Shown piece after piece: positions 1-11,560 of a stretch of DNA of 64,000 bases. Numbering within the stretch: the stretch's first letter is position 1; the number at the start of each line of letters is the position of its first letter. The notes beneath the pieces were generated by a model. It was not told the origin of the DNA. It did not search any database and worked only from the letters and a program-made list of their open reading frames with translations. This DNA is from Lophius americanus (Eukaryota; Chordata; Actinopteri; Lophiiformes; Lophiidae), in assembly GCA_037951165.1 (NCBI GenBank), contig JBBDHG010000037.1, positions 1,658,001-1,722,000 of the forward strand, read 5' to 3'. Made by a program: the position numbers and the translations under genes.

Positions 1-1684
1 GGGTAGAATAGGATTATTAACAAAATGATTTAACCTGTACAAAGTATTTAATCCTTGTTTGTTAAATTGAACAATAGATTTCCTCTCCGGATGTTAACTT
101 GAAGACACTAACGCTACTCCTTTTAGAGATATGATTTCATTTTCTTGTTGCGTTTGATTTATGTTTTATGTGCTAAGACAATGTAGACATTGTATAAGGT
201 CAGTCTTAAGGACTTAAGCTCACAGTACAAGCAATATGCACGCCTCATTTTATATACCAGAATCGAATAAGCTCTTTGGTTCCATGTTTTGTGGAATCTA
301 TTTTGAAGTTTTTTCTTACAGTACAGAATATATATATGGACATATGTACTTTGTATTTATTTTTCTTGATCCATTTCTTATACGTGAGGACAAAATGAAT
401 AAAGATGATTGCGGAAAAACACTGCAGGTGTCCTGGCCTTGTGATGTTGTGTGTTAAAGACAAAAAAAGACCCAACATGCTTAAAGCTTATCAAAGGCCC
501 ATGCCGGAGGTGCCTCTCTTGTTCTGTGGCTGACATCCCCTCGTTGATGTCCTCCTCCTTCAACTTGTATTTCACACACTTGAGTCTGAAGCAGGTCACA
601 TTCCAGCCCAGCTGTGGTGGCCTGCAGAGCTGTGTGTTGTGTTGTGTCTGGGTCTGGGGCCCTCACATAGCACACACCCCACCGGCCATCAGTTGGCCTT
701 GGGCGGCCCCTTTCATGTGCAAGAGGCCGTGGCGAAGGGGAAGAGGAGGAGGAGGACAGGGATGGTGGCTGATTTTCCTTCTTTCCCCCACTCAGTTGGC
801 CACAGCAGTGTGAAAGAGGCACATAGCAGACAACGGAGACGGGATAGTAGTCAAATAGAGCTACAGGAAACCGCCCCTCAATTGAACTCAAGTTATTATA
901 GAGCATTTTTTCCAATACCCAAAATCCTACTGTGGAATGTCTCCTTCTCATGGAGGAAATTGTGGCTAATCCCTGGTGGGGAAGGGATAAAAGACATTGC
1001 AAGAATGAAAACATGAATAAATATGCAGGTGCCAAGCGTTACAAAGGCAGGTGCTGACAGACACTTGTGCTGCGGGAAACTTTAAGAACAAAATTAGGAT
1101 CCAAAAGCAGCGGGGCATTCAGGAAATAAAACACAATCGCCCACTAGGGCTTGGATGTTTCCCCCCTCCCCCCCCCCGCACCTACATCACCTTGTCTAAC
1201 CTCAGCCCTCTTCCTCAACTGTCTGCTCTCTCAGACCCGACAAACAGCGAGCCCTTAGCGACGACCTCTGACCCTGCTAATGAAAAGGAGGCCACCAAGG
1301 AAAAGGCTGCTTTCATTAGAACTGTTGACAAGTGTTAAGTGACTGGCTGAGCTCCAGACTAGCTCCACTCGGCTGCCTCGTTGCCCTACACATCACAGCA
1401 GACTGCTGATTTCAGTATCAAGTTCACTTAGAGACCACCAGCTAGGCAGCATGCCAGACAGACCATAATAATAAGCCAGACAGCCACAGGCACAAAAGGG
1501 GTGGAAATGCCCTCAGTGACATCAGTGAAGAACATTCTCTTGGTCAAAGGGATGGTCAACTTTCACAAAATGTGAGTATTACAAACTGTAGACCACATAA
1601 TTATATAATGGATGTTTATTACATGATTATAGCATAATTTTGCTCATGATGGGGAGCAGATGCAGAGGATACATGCTTTGACCT
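1..1684. other. intergenic, no supported gene
   Basis: No repeat family recognised. A minus-strand open stretch of about 70 codons at 380-650 looks slightly protein-like (see findings). Around 1160-1177 there is a C-rich homopolymer patch. Confidence 0.5.
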
Positions 1685-1860
1685 CTGCTTAGGAGGTTAT
1701 GTTTTTCCAAGCTTTGGTTTGTCTGTCTGTCTGCTGGCAGATTTTGATGAAATGTTTCAAGGGAGTAGGATATGGCCCAAAGAACTGTGAAGTAGATATT
1801 GGTGGTGGTCCAGATCACCAGAATGATTCAGATTTTCTTCTTTTCTTAAAGTTTAATTTA
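1685..1860 (+). repeat. fish GGAGGTTAT-family repeat, copy A
   Basis: CTCTGCTTAGGAGGTTATGT, TTTGGTTTGTCTGTCTGTCT, ATTTTGATGAAATGTTTCAA and GGTGGTCCAGATCACCAGAA follow the order of a widespread fish repeat that begins CCTCCGCCAAGGAGGTTATG. No coding capacity. Confidence 0.65.
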
Positions 1861-2493
1861 AAGAAAAATCTTTTTTCCATTGCATGGTGATTACAAAATT
1901 GTTGCTACTAGTTCTAAAGTCACTGATTATTCCTACAATGACACAGTAATGTCTCTCTAAGATATGTCACACATCAAAGCCTAAGATGGAATCAGGCAAT
2001 ACCCAGGATCCAGTAAGAAATGTTTAAATCTATAGGCCTTAAAGAAAATCTGCAACCGTGAACAACTGTGCTGATTCAGAGGTCAGAAACCCAGTATTAG
2101 TGAGGCTCTGTGTTTCTTGAATAACTACTTGAATCTACTCACAATGACACTAGAGACTCATTAAAGTAGGCTGTTGAAGACAGGAATGGTGGTAACGGAA
2201 CAAAAACGTGATCATTTCTAATCTATAGTTTAACTCTTTATGGCAGGTGTTTCGTCACTCCCTGTTCCTCTCCTGTTTAAAACATCAAAGGACCAACGGC
2301 ATCAATATTGGACACGTTATTATTTTTATTCTATTCTATTCTTAAATGTTGCGAAACACGTAACATCACCAAAATGCATTAATCTCTAGGGTAGGCCAAG
2401 ACCTTCCTCCGGGAAGAATTTCATGTAGATCTTTCAATTGGTTTTCCCGTAATCTTGATCATGAAGAAACTAACTAATAATCAGAAGAAACAA

Positions 2494-2528
2494 CCTGTTA
2501 ACAGGTAGGTTATGTTAACATAACCTAC
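2494..2528. repeat. two overlapping perfect palindromes
   Basis: CCTGTTAACAGG (2494-2505) is a perfect 12-bp palindrome. It overlaps by one base a perfect 24-bp palindrome at 2505-2528, centred on GTTAAC. Both share the GTTAAC core. Confidence 0.85.
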
Positions 2529-2604
2529 TCCTTCCTTGGCGGAGTTAATAAGGCGTGGTTCTGAACGGTCTTTGTCATGGCGCTGTGTCTCGTTCTTTGT
2601 GTAA

Positions 2605-3100
2605 AGGTTAACCCTTTGATGTACAATTAAGTTGTTTGGTTGAGCACATTCTGTGTCTAATTCTTATTGTAAAACGTGTTTCACTCGACTGAACCTGTTT
2701 TTTTAATGACCCAGTGGCAGCAAGTATATGCTAAAGAGTGAGGGACCAAGCATGGAGCCCAGGAAGACACCAGGTCAGATCAAAGGGGTCACCAAGGAGG
2801 AGGTATTACAATTGACGATTGAGAAAGTCCTATTCCATACATTGGACATATTAAATCGTGTAATGTCCTACTAAACAGAATTATGTAACTCAATACACCA
2901 AAAGAGTATAATAAGGGTCAAATAGTTTCCGTAAAAACCATGCTTTACCAAAATTTTGAGCTAAACTCATTAAAGTTGACAGTCTGATAGTTTATTTTTA
3001 CTGTTTGAAAGCATTCTTGACCAAAAAATACTAAATATGGAGTGTCTGAATTAGTAAATGTGCATAAGAAATATGCAAAGATGTAATTTTTCTTTCTTTT
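2605..3100 (-). mobile_element. L2-like LINE reverse transcriptase fragment, copy 1
   Basis: On the minus strand a diverged version of the RT block GVPQGS..LGPLLFSIY is readable around 2720-2795 (GVFLGSMLGPSLFSIY). Beyond it on the coding strand's 5' side comes a long non-coding stretch (2800-3100) shared with the other copies, including TAGTAGGACATTACACG-type and GGTCAAGAATGC-type sequence. Frameshifts and stops make it non-functional. Confidence 0.6.
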
Positions 3101-3439
3101 ACTTGGAGAAAACATTTAAGTGCTAATATGATTATCAAACGTTTGGGGTAAGTTTTCGTTTTAAAGAATACTATGAAGGTCAAACTATCATGGGACTATT
3201 GCTTTTTAGCTGCTCTAACATACCGGGCAAACTGAAGCTTTGCGCTCTCCAAAAGATGTCTAATATTCAAACTATTACATATTTGCCAAAGCCTGGAGAG
3301 CCTGGTGTGTTATGCTGATAATGGCTGACGTTGCCTCAAACTGCTATTGGTTTTAAGCAGAGACAATGAGCACTAACTTCTCTTTAACTCCTGATTTCCT
3401 TCAATTTTCAAACAGGAGTCACAAAAGTCTTCATACTAT

Positions 3440-3640
3440 TTATAACCTCCGTCAAGGAGGTTATTCCTCTTTTTTTTTTAAAGTGTTTTTCTGTCTGTCT
3501 GCGCAGCTTCCGCTTTGTTATTAACATCTTTTTAATTATTATTGTTATTATGAGATAGTCGTTCTGTAAACATCTCTGGGCCTAAAGGAACAGCCTGGAA
3601 TGCATCTATTCTTTAATACAAGATGAGAGAGATTTCAAGC
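3440..3640 (+). repeat. fish GGAGGTTAT-family repeat, copy B (diverged)
   Basis: AACCTCCGTCAAGGAGGTTA is followed by TTTTTCTGTCTGTCTGCGCA. The rest diverges and includes an ATTATTATTG-type low-complexity stretch. Confidence 0.55.
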
Positions 3641-3778
3641 TAGGTCAAGCTGAATGTGTAGATAAAGAGAAATGGAAGAAATGGGAAAGGAATAGAAGGA
3701 GTTTGACCTACTTTGCATACGGAAGTTTGCACATGGTGAGATGTACTTTATATAAATACTTATTCACATTCTATAAAT

Positions 3779-3782
<4 letters not shown>

Positions 3783-3853
<71 letters not shown>
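3783..3853. repeat. (TA)n microsatellite
   Basis: About 35 uninterrupted TA units. Confidence 0.97.
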
Positions 3854-3857
<4 letters not shown>

Positions 3858-3932
3858 GACATTAACTACCTCAGTTCCAGATGGAAACAATTAGTAAACC
3901 ATTAGTGAAATGTACTGCATTTATGTAATTAT

Positions 3933-3949
3933 CCACTAGGGGGCAGCAC
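3933..3949 (+). promoter_or_regulatory. strong CTCF-type core motif
   Basis: CCACTAGGGGGCAGCAC matches the vertebrate CTCF core consensus at every informative position. It lies about 80 bases after the (TA)n tract. Binding is not shown by sequence; this is a motif call. Confidence 0.45.
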
Positions 3950-5457
3950 AGTACTTAATAAAACTGATGAAGAGAGAGTTTCTAGCAAGCTGTTCTAAAA
4001 CTGTTATTCATCTCCCTCATGTATGTCATTTACATGAACTGTTGTTTTTATTTTTTTACATTCATTTATTTTTTATTAAATATAACAATTCTGGGAATCA
4101 AATGAGAAAATTTTAGCTCCTCTTCCAGAAATATTCAAAAAGATGAAAATCATTATCTTCATAAATGGCTGGGCGAATCAGATGAAAGGAAATTGACTTT
4201 TCTTCGCCTTTTGCAGAATATCTCTGCTCTAAACTGATTTCAGTGTAATTCCCCGTCTTCCAGACGCACACACCGACACACATTGTTACTTGCCCAATAG
4301 AGGCCTCCAACAAGCTGTCAGATGGTCCGGTGGATTGTACCCAAAGCACTGGACGTGTGCTAGTGTGTGAAACAGAACACACAATGCATGCCCAATGGCA
4401 GCTCCTTAAGGCACAGCTGCTCTATGTGCTGGGTTAGACCGAATATTTGCCAGATGTTATGGGATAGAAGTAAGGGAACAGAGTCCTAAATTACCAAGAT
4501 AAAATGGGCAAAAGCAGCACACTGCAATAACATCCTTAAATATATGCATGCATGGGTATGGACTAACGGCCTGAGCGCAGGAGTGCAGTGTATTAATGCT
4601 GGAGAATGAATAGAAGAAGGTTTTTTTTTTACAGTCATACAAAATACCTTTTCATTTTTATGGCAACGACAGTTAAACACATGCCAACAAAAAGAGGGGA
4701 GAGGAATCAAGAAAGGTGAGGATATGGGAGAACGGATCAGAGGACAGAGTGGAGGAGAAGGTGCGGGAGGTGCGGGTAGTTGGTTGCACGAAGTGAGCGT
4801 TGAAGGCAAAAAGGTTATTGTAACATAAGGAGGGTACAAATTGTCCAGAATATAAAACTGCTGCTGTCGACTCCAAGAGATTCATTTCCCCCCCCTTATC
4901 TTTCTGCTTCCTATAAATAGTACCTGTTCAATGTGAGGAGAAACTAGGACATGATACGTCTATCTATCATTTCCTTACCTCCTTTATTACATCTAGATAG
5001 ACAGAAAAACAACTTCCTTCGATTGAGTTATACTCCATTGAAAAATACCATTGCAGCAATACCATCCATTTAAAACACTTCTTCTACGTTGATAAAAAAT
5101 ATACATAAAAATAGAAGTACTCATGCATGACTTTCACTTACAGTTTTTTTTCCATGCACCCCGTGTAGCATGAATAATGTCCATGTTATTGAAGAGGAAT
5201 GGTAATGTCTCCATCATATTATAGCCTCGCTTGATGAATTGAAAAACATGTGAGTGCTCTGATTTTTAAATACAGGGGGGGAAATCGATGTTACTTGGAT
5301 TCAAATATCAAAATTTACATGTCACAGCATGCAATTAAAGACAAATACCGGATGACCACATGTAGGCATTCATTTAAAATCAGTGCTGATAGATTTAAAA
5401 GCAATTTAAAACACTAATAAACAGTTCCCTCGTCTTATACACAGTAACACAATTTCC

Positions 5458-6118
5458 TATAATTTACAGTAAACTACCGGCAGCTGTGGTTGCCATTATT
5501 GTACCGTAAAAAATATGGTGACCATGACAAAACCACAAAAAACAACCAAAAAAAAGTATAAATTAAGGCCCTTAATGAGTCACCAAAAAAATTCCTTAAA
5601 ATCATATTGTTATTGTAAATGTTATTGTTTCATATCTGTAGAAAGGAAGGGATGAACTTTCAAGTATTTGCTTGTAATATTATGGCACTTTTCTGTTATT
5701 GTTCGGTTATCTTATCAAAAGTTTGTATTTTCAAAGTAATATTCAGTTTTTAGTGTCAATATTCTGACAATAAAAAATAAAGTCATCCACTGCCCTGAAA
5801 ATATAGTTGATTACTGTTACTGACAACTTTTCAGCTATTTTACTCTAATTATAAAGTACAATTTTCAGTGTAAAGAAACAAATTACAAAAATATGGCTGA
5901 ATTGAATGTGTTTTGTTTATACAGTACATTATAAATGATGTGTTAATCAGCATTGAAGCTCATTTACTGTTGATTTATTTAATGTCCTTGTAAATAGCTT
6001 TAAAGTATATCTTATTTTCCCCCTGTGGTATTTTACCGTAATGTGTTCTACCCATGCACCGTATTTTGACGGTAAAAGTCTGGCAACCACAGCTGCCGGT
6101 ATTTTACCTTAGATTATA
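5458..6118. mobile_element. 660-bp terminal-inverted-repeat element (MITE-like)
   Basis: The left arm (5458-5495) and the reverse complement of the right arm (6081-6118) agree at 34 of 38 positions and share the core ACCGGCAGCTGTGGTTGCCA. Weaker similarity continues inward through ACCGTAAAA/ACCGTCAAAA for about 30 more bases. The interior is AT-rich with no coding frame. This is the layout of a non-autonomous DNA transposon. I see no convincing target-site duplication. The core resembles a repeat I recall from fish genomes, but I cannot name the superfamily. Confidence 0.7.
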
Positions 6119-8224
6119 CTGAATATTTCATACAGTGCAGACAAGCCCTCTCATGTGGGCCAGAGACGTCATCAACACAAATTCAAAACACCGTTTCCAC
6201 ACTCGTGTCCCTCATAGACCGTATATTATGGCCTGCCATCCCTCCAAATGCTTGAATATACATATATATTGACCCGGATGCACCGAGTAACGTCACCCAT
6301 TGGAAGTATTCCTTCGCCCTAAACTACGCCTGAGGCTTTCAGATTATAAGACTTATCGGTCTTGTGCGTGTATGATGGCGGCTGTCTCTTTAATGAGATG
6401 TCACACCGACAGCCTGGTTTTGATTCATGTCATACACTTGCTGACACATACACACACAGATGCATTCTCCACACCCGTCAGTTTCCTCTCTGTGTGGACA
6501 GAGCTCTGTGACTTGGGTGGAAATTTGCGGATAATGCTCCCACCGAAATTGTCGGATCAGTTGGGAATTTATTGGCGCTCAAGGCTTCCTGATAAATGAC
6601 AGTGATACACACAGTGTGCAGAAAATCCAAACAGAAGTGACACAGCAAGAGAGCGAGGCGGGGGAGTGGCCAAAAAATGAGACTGAGGAAGGGAGGGGGG
6701 TGCAGATGAAGGGATGCTTGGGACAAAATGTTCTGATCCCAAACCAACATCACAGAGAGTTAGGGGATTGCACATTGTTTCCATTTTGGGATGGAGATTG
6801 TTGACCCTAGAGTGAAGCAGCAGCTATCTGGACCACGATGATGTGTGTCTGCTCTCGGGCATCTACCCACCTATCTGTCTAAAGAAGTGTGTGAAGAGGA
6901 AGAAAATGTCCACTGGGAGATGACGAGAAAAGCACAGTGATACCGCCACTACTATGAAAGGGGAGATGTTATCCAACAAAGGACAGTGTGAAGGAAATGA
7001 CCTTCTCATGTGATGTGTTTCACCTTTTAAAGTTGTTTGTGAACAAACTCATAATCAGCCTCTCATTCTACTTCATGAAAACAGCTGATGATGTGGGCTT
7101 GTGCTCATCCGTCAGCCACACAGAGGACGTTGTAGCTCACTTGATGAAAGGCATCACCACTCGCCACTCTTTGTAGATTCATCAAGTACCTGATACTGTT
7201 GATCACAAAGGATCAAATAAGCTGCTTTATGTTAGTTGTTGCTTTATGTGGTATGTCAGATGTTATATTCTCATCATTCAATTTGAAAAGAAATGAAGAA
7301 ACAACTACATTTATTTTCCAATTCATCTCTCTACGGCACATTTGTACGTTGCTGATGTCATCTTGAATGATGCAAAAGATAATCCGGATAAATAACTAAG
7401 AATATAAACACACACTACATCATTACTGTTGCTGAGAGGAAACATATTCTTTAAACAAAGAATTACAGTAATGACACTGTCATGTTTTGGAGAATAATTA
7501 ATAAATGCTGATATTCATGTTACAGCTGCTTATCCCAGCAACACTCTGTCCCGGTTCTGTTCCTGGTTATTTTTCTAGGAACATTTGGATTGTATTCGGT
7601 TGTATTTCCTGTTTAATTTTGAATGTTACGTTTCGTGTATATTCCCTCATTCTTTCCTTGTTTTCTGAATACTCTGACGTCTGTCCAGTTCTCAGTTTTC
7701 CAGATTTCTCCCCCCTTTATTCTCTCTGTCTGTCTGTGTTCGTATATGTGGGTGAGACTCCTGACTCTTAGTTTCTCCTCCATGATTGTAGAATGTTCTC
7801 ACCTGTCCCTTCACCTGTTCCCAGTTGTCTTTGTTACTCAGTCTGTCTCTTTGTAGCTCTGTGTCAGATATTTGCCTGTTCTCGCCGTGTTGTTTCATGC
7901 CTCGTCATGTTTTGGTTTGCTTTTACAGATGGTAAGATTATTTTTTGTTGTTTTTGTGTTTTATTTGATTTTTTATTATTAGACATTCCTGACTATTTGT
8001 TCCGCTTTTGTTTGTTTGGGAGAATGGGGAGGATGCTAGTTGCCACCAAAAGAGGGAGACGGTGCCTCTTAATGAAGTTGTGTTTTCTAAGCTGTATTCC
8101 TCTCCTACTGACAATATTACATATTGATGATTGATCGATGATGGTTGATTGATATAGATTTATGTCAACAACGCTCCACAAAGGTTCAGACAAACCGTCT
8201 TGATCCCGCCCCTGTTTGCCAGAA
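6119..8224. other. intergenic; pyrimidine-rich segment at 7540-8040
   Basis: No gene supported. From 7540 to about 8040 the plus strand is strongly T/C-rich with repeated GTCTGTCTGT and TTTTGTTTG-like runs, resembling the untranslated end of a transposable element, but I cannot assign a family. Confidence 0.35.
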
Positions 8225-8285
8225 ATCGGATGAATCAGAATCAGAAATATGTATTGATCCCAGATGGGATATTGATGAATTCTAT
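8225..8285. repeat. fish retrotransposon-tail repeat (GAATCAGAATCAG type)
   Basis: GAATCAGAATCAGAAATATG followed by TATTGATCCCAGATGGGA is the signature of a very common fish repeat end (consensus ...CTTTATTGATCCC). Only about 60 bases are recognisable. Confidence 0.55.
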
Positions 8286-8772
8286 AAATGCTGATTGACC
8301 CAGAGCTCTGCTAACGACTGAGTGGGCAAAAATATAGTCAGGAATTTGATACGGCAACAGCAGCACCCGATCCTTACAGCCGACTCCGAGCTTCGCTGGG
8401 AAGGTGTTGTTAGCTGTCGATGCTCAGTTAACACCTACGCTAGGTTGACTGCTTATTAATCCAAAATGTCTCGTTTTCTTTATCAACTTATTAAACAGAG
8501 CAGCATATGCTGGGTTACTAAAGTAAAGTCACGTGATTACTTGTGGATTGTTGTAATTAGTTATTGATGTATTATATGTATTAAAGAAGGACAGGATAAC
8601 AAATAATCAATAATATGTGTCAATAATTACATTTATATAGTTACTGATTTGTAATTCAAAGAGTTGTTTTTTTCAATTTTTCTGAAGGCATCATGTGACC
8701 CACTCTTCTGACTTCTGTGCTGCCATTTGAGCAAAATGCACAGTCCAGCACTGTTCTGGGTACAGAGGACAA

Positions 8773-8774
<2 letters not shown>

Positions 8775-8828
<54 letters not shown>

Positions 8829-8848
8829 GCGTGTGCGTGTGCGGTGTG
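8775..8848. repeat. (TG)n microsatellite with GC-variant end
   Basis: About 23 GT units followed by GTGTGC-type interruptions. A shorter (CA)n run in opposite phase lies at 8905-8924. Confidence 0.97.
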
Positions 8849-9235
8849 TGCGATCCAAGTTTGATGCCATATCTTGTTCTGTTTTCCACTGTCATTGAAA
8901 TTCAAACACACACACACACACACAAGCATACACAGTAAAAGTATTCCCGATCAGCAAAAACCCAAAACTTTTTTTTTAGCAGGCTCTGTGGGAATGTCCT
9001 TGTGTGTTCCAGACATAGTAAATACTCCTGACCTCACATGAGCGTTATCAGTGTTAGTTCCATTAGATGCCCCATGTTTAAGCCAGCACGCCCTGTCAGG
9101 AGTGATCACACATGCTGCCACGTCTACCGAGTGTGCTTGTTTTCAGATTGTTATCTTTGTTAAGTTACGTAACGTTATGTATTGACTCATTGATGTAACT
9201 ACTTAATGGCTTAAGCCTGCTGTCATTATTGTTTA

Positions 9236-9345
9236 ACACCCTGACGAAGGCTCATGGTGCTGAAATGCACAAATGGTCAGGAACAAGTTTTTGAGGGCCT
9301 TTATAGCCACGTAAGAATAAAGGCTTTTTTATTTTTAAAATGAAC
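9236..9345 (+). repeat. possible retrotransposon 3' tail remnant
   Basis: CCCTGACGAAGGCTCATGGT, CTGAAATGCAC and AATAAAGGCTTTTTTATTTT resemble the common fish LINE 3' end of the form 'TGACGAAGGC...GAAACGC...ATAAAGGC'. Diverged and short. Confidence 0.35.
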
Positions 9346-10584
9346 ACCGTGCCTTGGATTTTCCTCAAGTTCGCAGATAAACACTCCAGAAGGGGAATTT
9401 AAAACGTAGAGGAACTCCTCTAACTGGTCAATAATAACAATAACAGCGTTTGGATGCTTTACAAGCAGGCTTAATGCGCCCACCAAAACGTATTATTTTG
9501 CAACACTTACCTTTTCCATCCGTAAAAAAGCAGCAAAATTGCATGTCTCTAAGATAATTTACATTTATTTTCAGACCCAACAAACTGTAAAAAAGGTAAA
9601 TGCTTCTTCTGACTTTGAACTTTGAACTCCACGTTTAAGAGATTCCCCGTTACCTAAGAGCTGCGAACTAATCCAGACTGCTGGAGTGTAAGTTGCAATT
9701 TTTTTTTCCAGTATGAGTTATGAAAATGAATATTTCTTAAAAATCCTTACTGTGTTAGTCATGATAATTCACAGACGCTTTTGTGAGCAGGGTCGTGGAA
9801 GGATTTCTTCTTCCTTTCTATCCCCACAGAAGGAAGCTTGCCTCTACTCACGGACAAGACGCCAATAATTAGCAAGCGTGCCGCTCATTACTTCCTGCCT
9901 TGTTATGGGCGCTTGCCTCTTTCCATGAGTAGCTGCATGTGTGTCTTTACAGTTCCAGTTCAGAAAATAAAGAGGTTCCTGGATGATACATCTAACAACA
10001 ACTGCATTAACTGGATAGCGATGATTTATGATTTGTAATAATATCATTCATATAATAGGTGTACTCTATATATATGTATAACAACCAAAATGAAATATAT
10101 CTTTGTAAACTTTGATGAAATCCGAGCCTGTTTTTGTTCATACAGTGAATACACCAGACGTCTCCTCGTCCACACAGACCTTATGGCCCAACAGTAACTG
10201 TCATTAGTCTGGACTGAGACGCTGTAATGCACAGGAGGCACAGGAGGGAGTGCTAGGCTGCCGTCTGTCACAGTGAGGAAATACGCCTGGATAGCCCATC
10301 TCACTTCCTGCTCTGAGAGTAAAAGACGGAATAATTTGCAATCAGACGCAATTATAAGGAATCCAAAAAAATGAAAGGCTATTTATTATTGATAAGATGC
10401 AGAGGAATGCAGATAGACTAATTCTCACTGGCTGATTGGATCAAATTGACCATCCATATGCCAACTGTTTCTGTCAACTGCTGAGCGGAGCAGGCTGTGC
10501 ACAATGAAAGGGATAAGGGTGTATCAAATGGGTTAACTTACAACGAGACGGATAGAAAATGAATCAATATGCACTTTGCACTTA

Positions 10585-11275
10585 CCAACCATAACATTAT
10601 GACCAGAGACTGGTGTAGCTAGCATTGATTATACAGTACAATCTAACAACTTTATTGTCATTCAGCATTTTAAATTGATCTTGCATCTCTGGGAAGTCAT
10701 ACATTTCCACATCCACAACGTCATCCGACAATCATGAACAACCAGATCTTTGGATACAGATTCTCAGTCTTTAAGGCACTAACAGGATGGAGTTATGTAT
10801 GAAAGAGATCTTCAGCCTGTTGCTTTTATATTGAGGGACTCCATTGAGAGCAGAAACTGTGAGTTTCTATTCAAAACATGGGAAGAGTCAGAGGAGATAC
10901 TCTCAGCGAGTCTGAGTCTACCGTCTACAGATTAATCTTTTTTGATCCATTGTGTAGTTCGGTTTTAAGTTTTACAGACAGGCTCATCGTACTGCAGTAG
11001 AGCGTGATGCTCTGAATCGCTTATTTAAAAAAATGTACATATTAGAAGTGTAGGCCTACCTGCCAGTGTGAGGTAAGGATATATTTGACAGAAGGCGAAC
11101 ATTTTGTCTTTAAACGTTCGGATGTTGCAAGCAGGAAAAACAGACGAGTGCAAGGATTTGAACAACTTTGACATGGGTTAAATTGTGATGGCTAGACAAA
11201 ACCGAGAGGCTTGTCTGGTGTTCCCGGTCTGCAGCGGTTAGTACCTACCTGGATGCTGGGAGACCCTTGTAGATT
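10585..11275 (+). mobile_element. Tc1-like DNA transposon, 5' fragment with broken transposase start
   Basis: The left end (CCATAACATTATGACCAGAG, 10588-10607) matches a fish Tc1-like terminus. At about 11085-11270 the sequence reads as the start of a Tc1 transposase: KDLNNFDMG, a stop, then IVMAR, which corresponds to the first helix-turn-helix, followed after a frameshift by a readable VFPVCSG. The catalytic DDE part is absent. The 10650-11040 interior is diverged or an insertion. The copy is dead: a stop, a frameshift and 3' truncation are all visible. Assignment rests on recalled family sequence. Confidence 0.65.
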
Positions 11276-11419
11276 TTCTGATTTTGCAGTAAATTGATAT
11301 ACGTGGATGATACTATTCTGTATTTATCAACTCCACTTCTGCTGTAAATGATGTTTAATTATGATGGAAATTTTATCAGCTCTTATGAAATATTTTCAAC
11401 TAACTGCATTTCAAATTGG

Positions 11420-11560
11420 GTAGTACTGCGGGATCGTGGGTAACACAGTTGCCGCCAAGCTAGAAGGTTCTTGGACTTCTTGGACTATTTCTGGAGAAAC
11501 TTGCAGTAGCCATGTTTGCATGGGTTCCATTTTTCCAAAAATGTATATCCAAATGTATAC
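11420..11560 (+). repeat. possible degenerate copy of a common fish interspersed repeat
   Basis: GGGTAACACAGTTGCCGCCA, AGCTAGAAGGTTCTTGGA and CCATGTTTGCATGGGTT follow the order of the abundant 'AGCACAGTTGCCTCACAGC...AAGGTCC...GTTTGCGTGGGTT' fish repeat, with many changes. Confidence 0.3.

Noticed and set aside
481..1035. 184-codon minus-strand frame
   Set aside because: Ser/Pro-rich low-complexity centre from a GAGGAGGAGG tract and no recognisable domain. The competing frame over the first 170 bases looks more protein-like and is listed as a finding instead.
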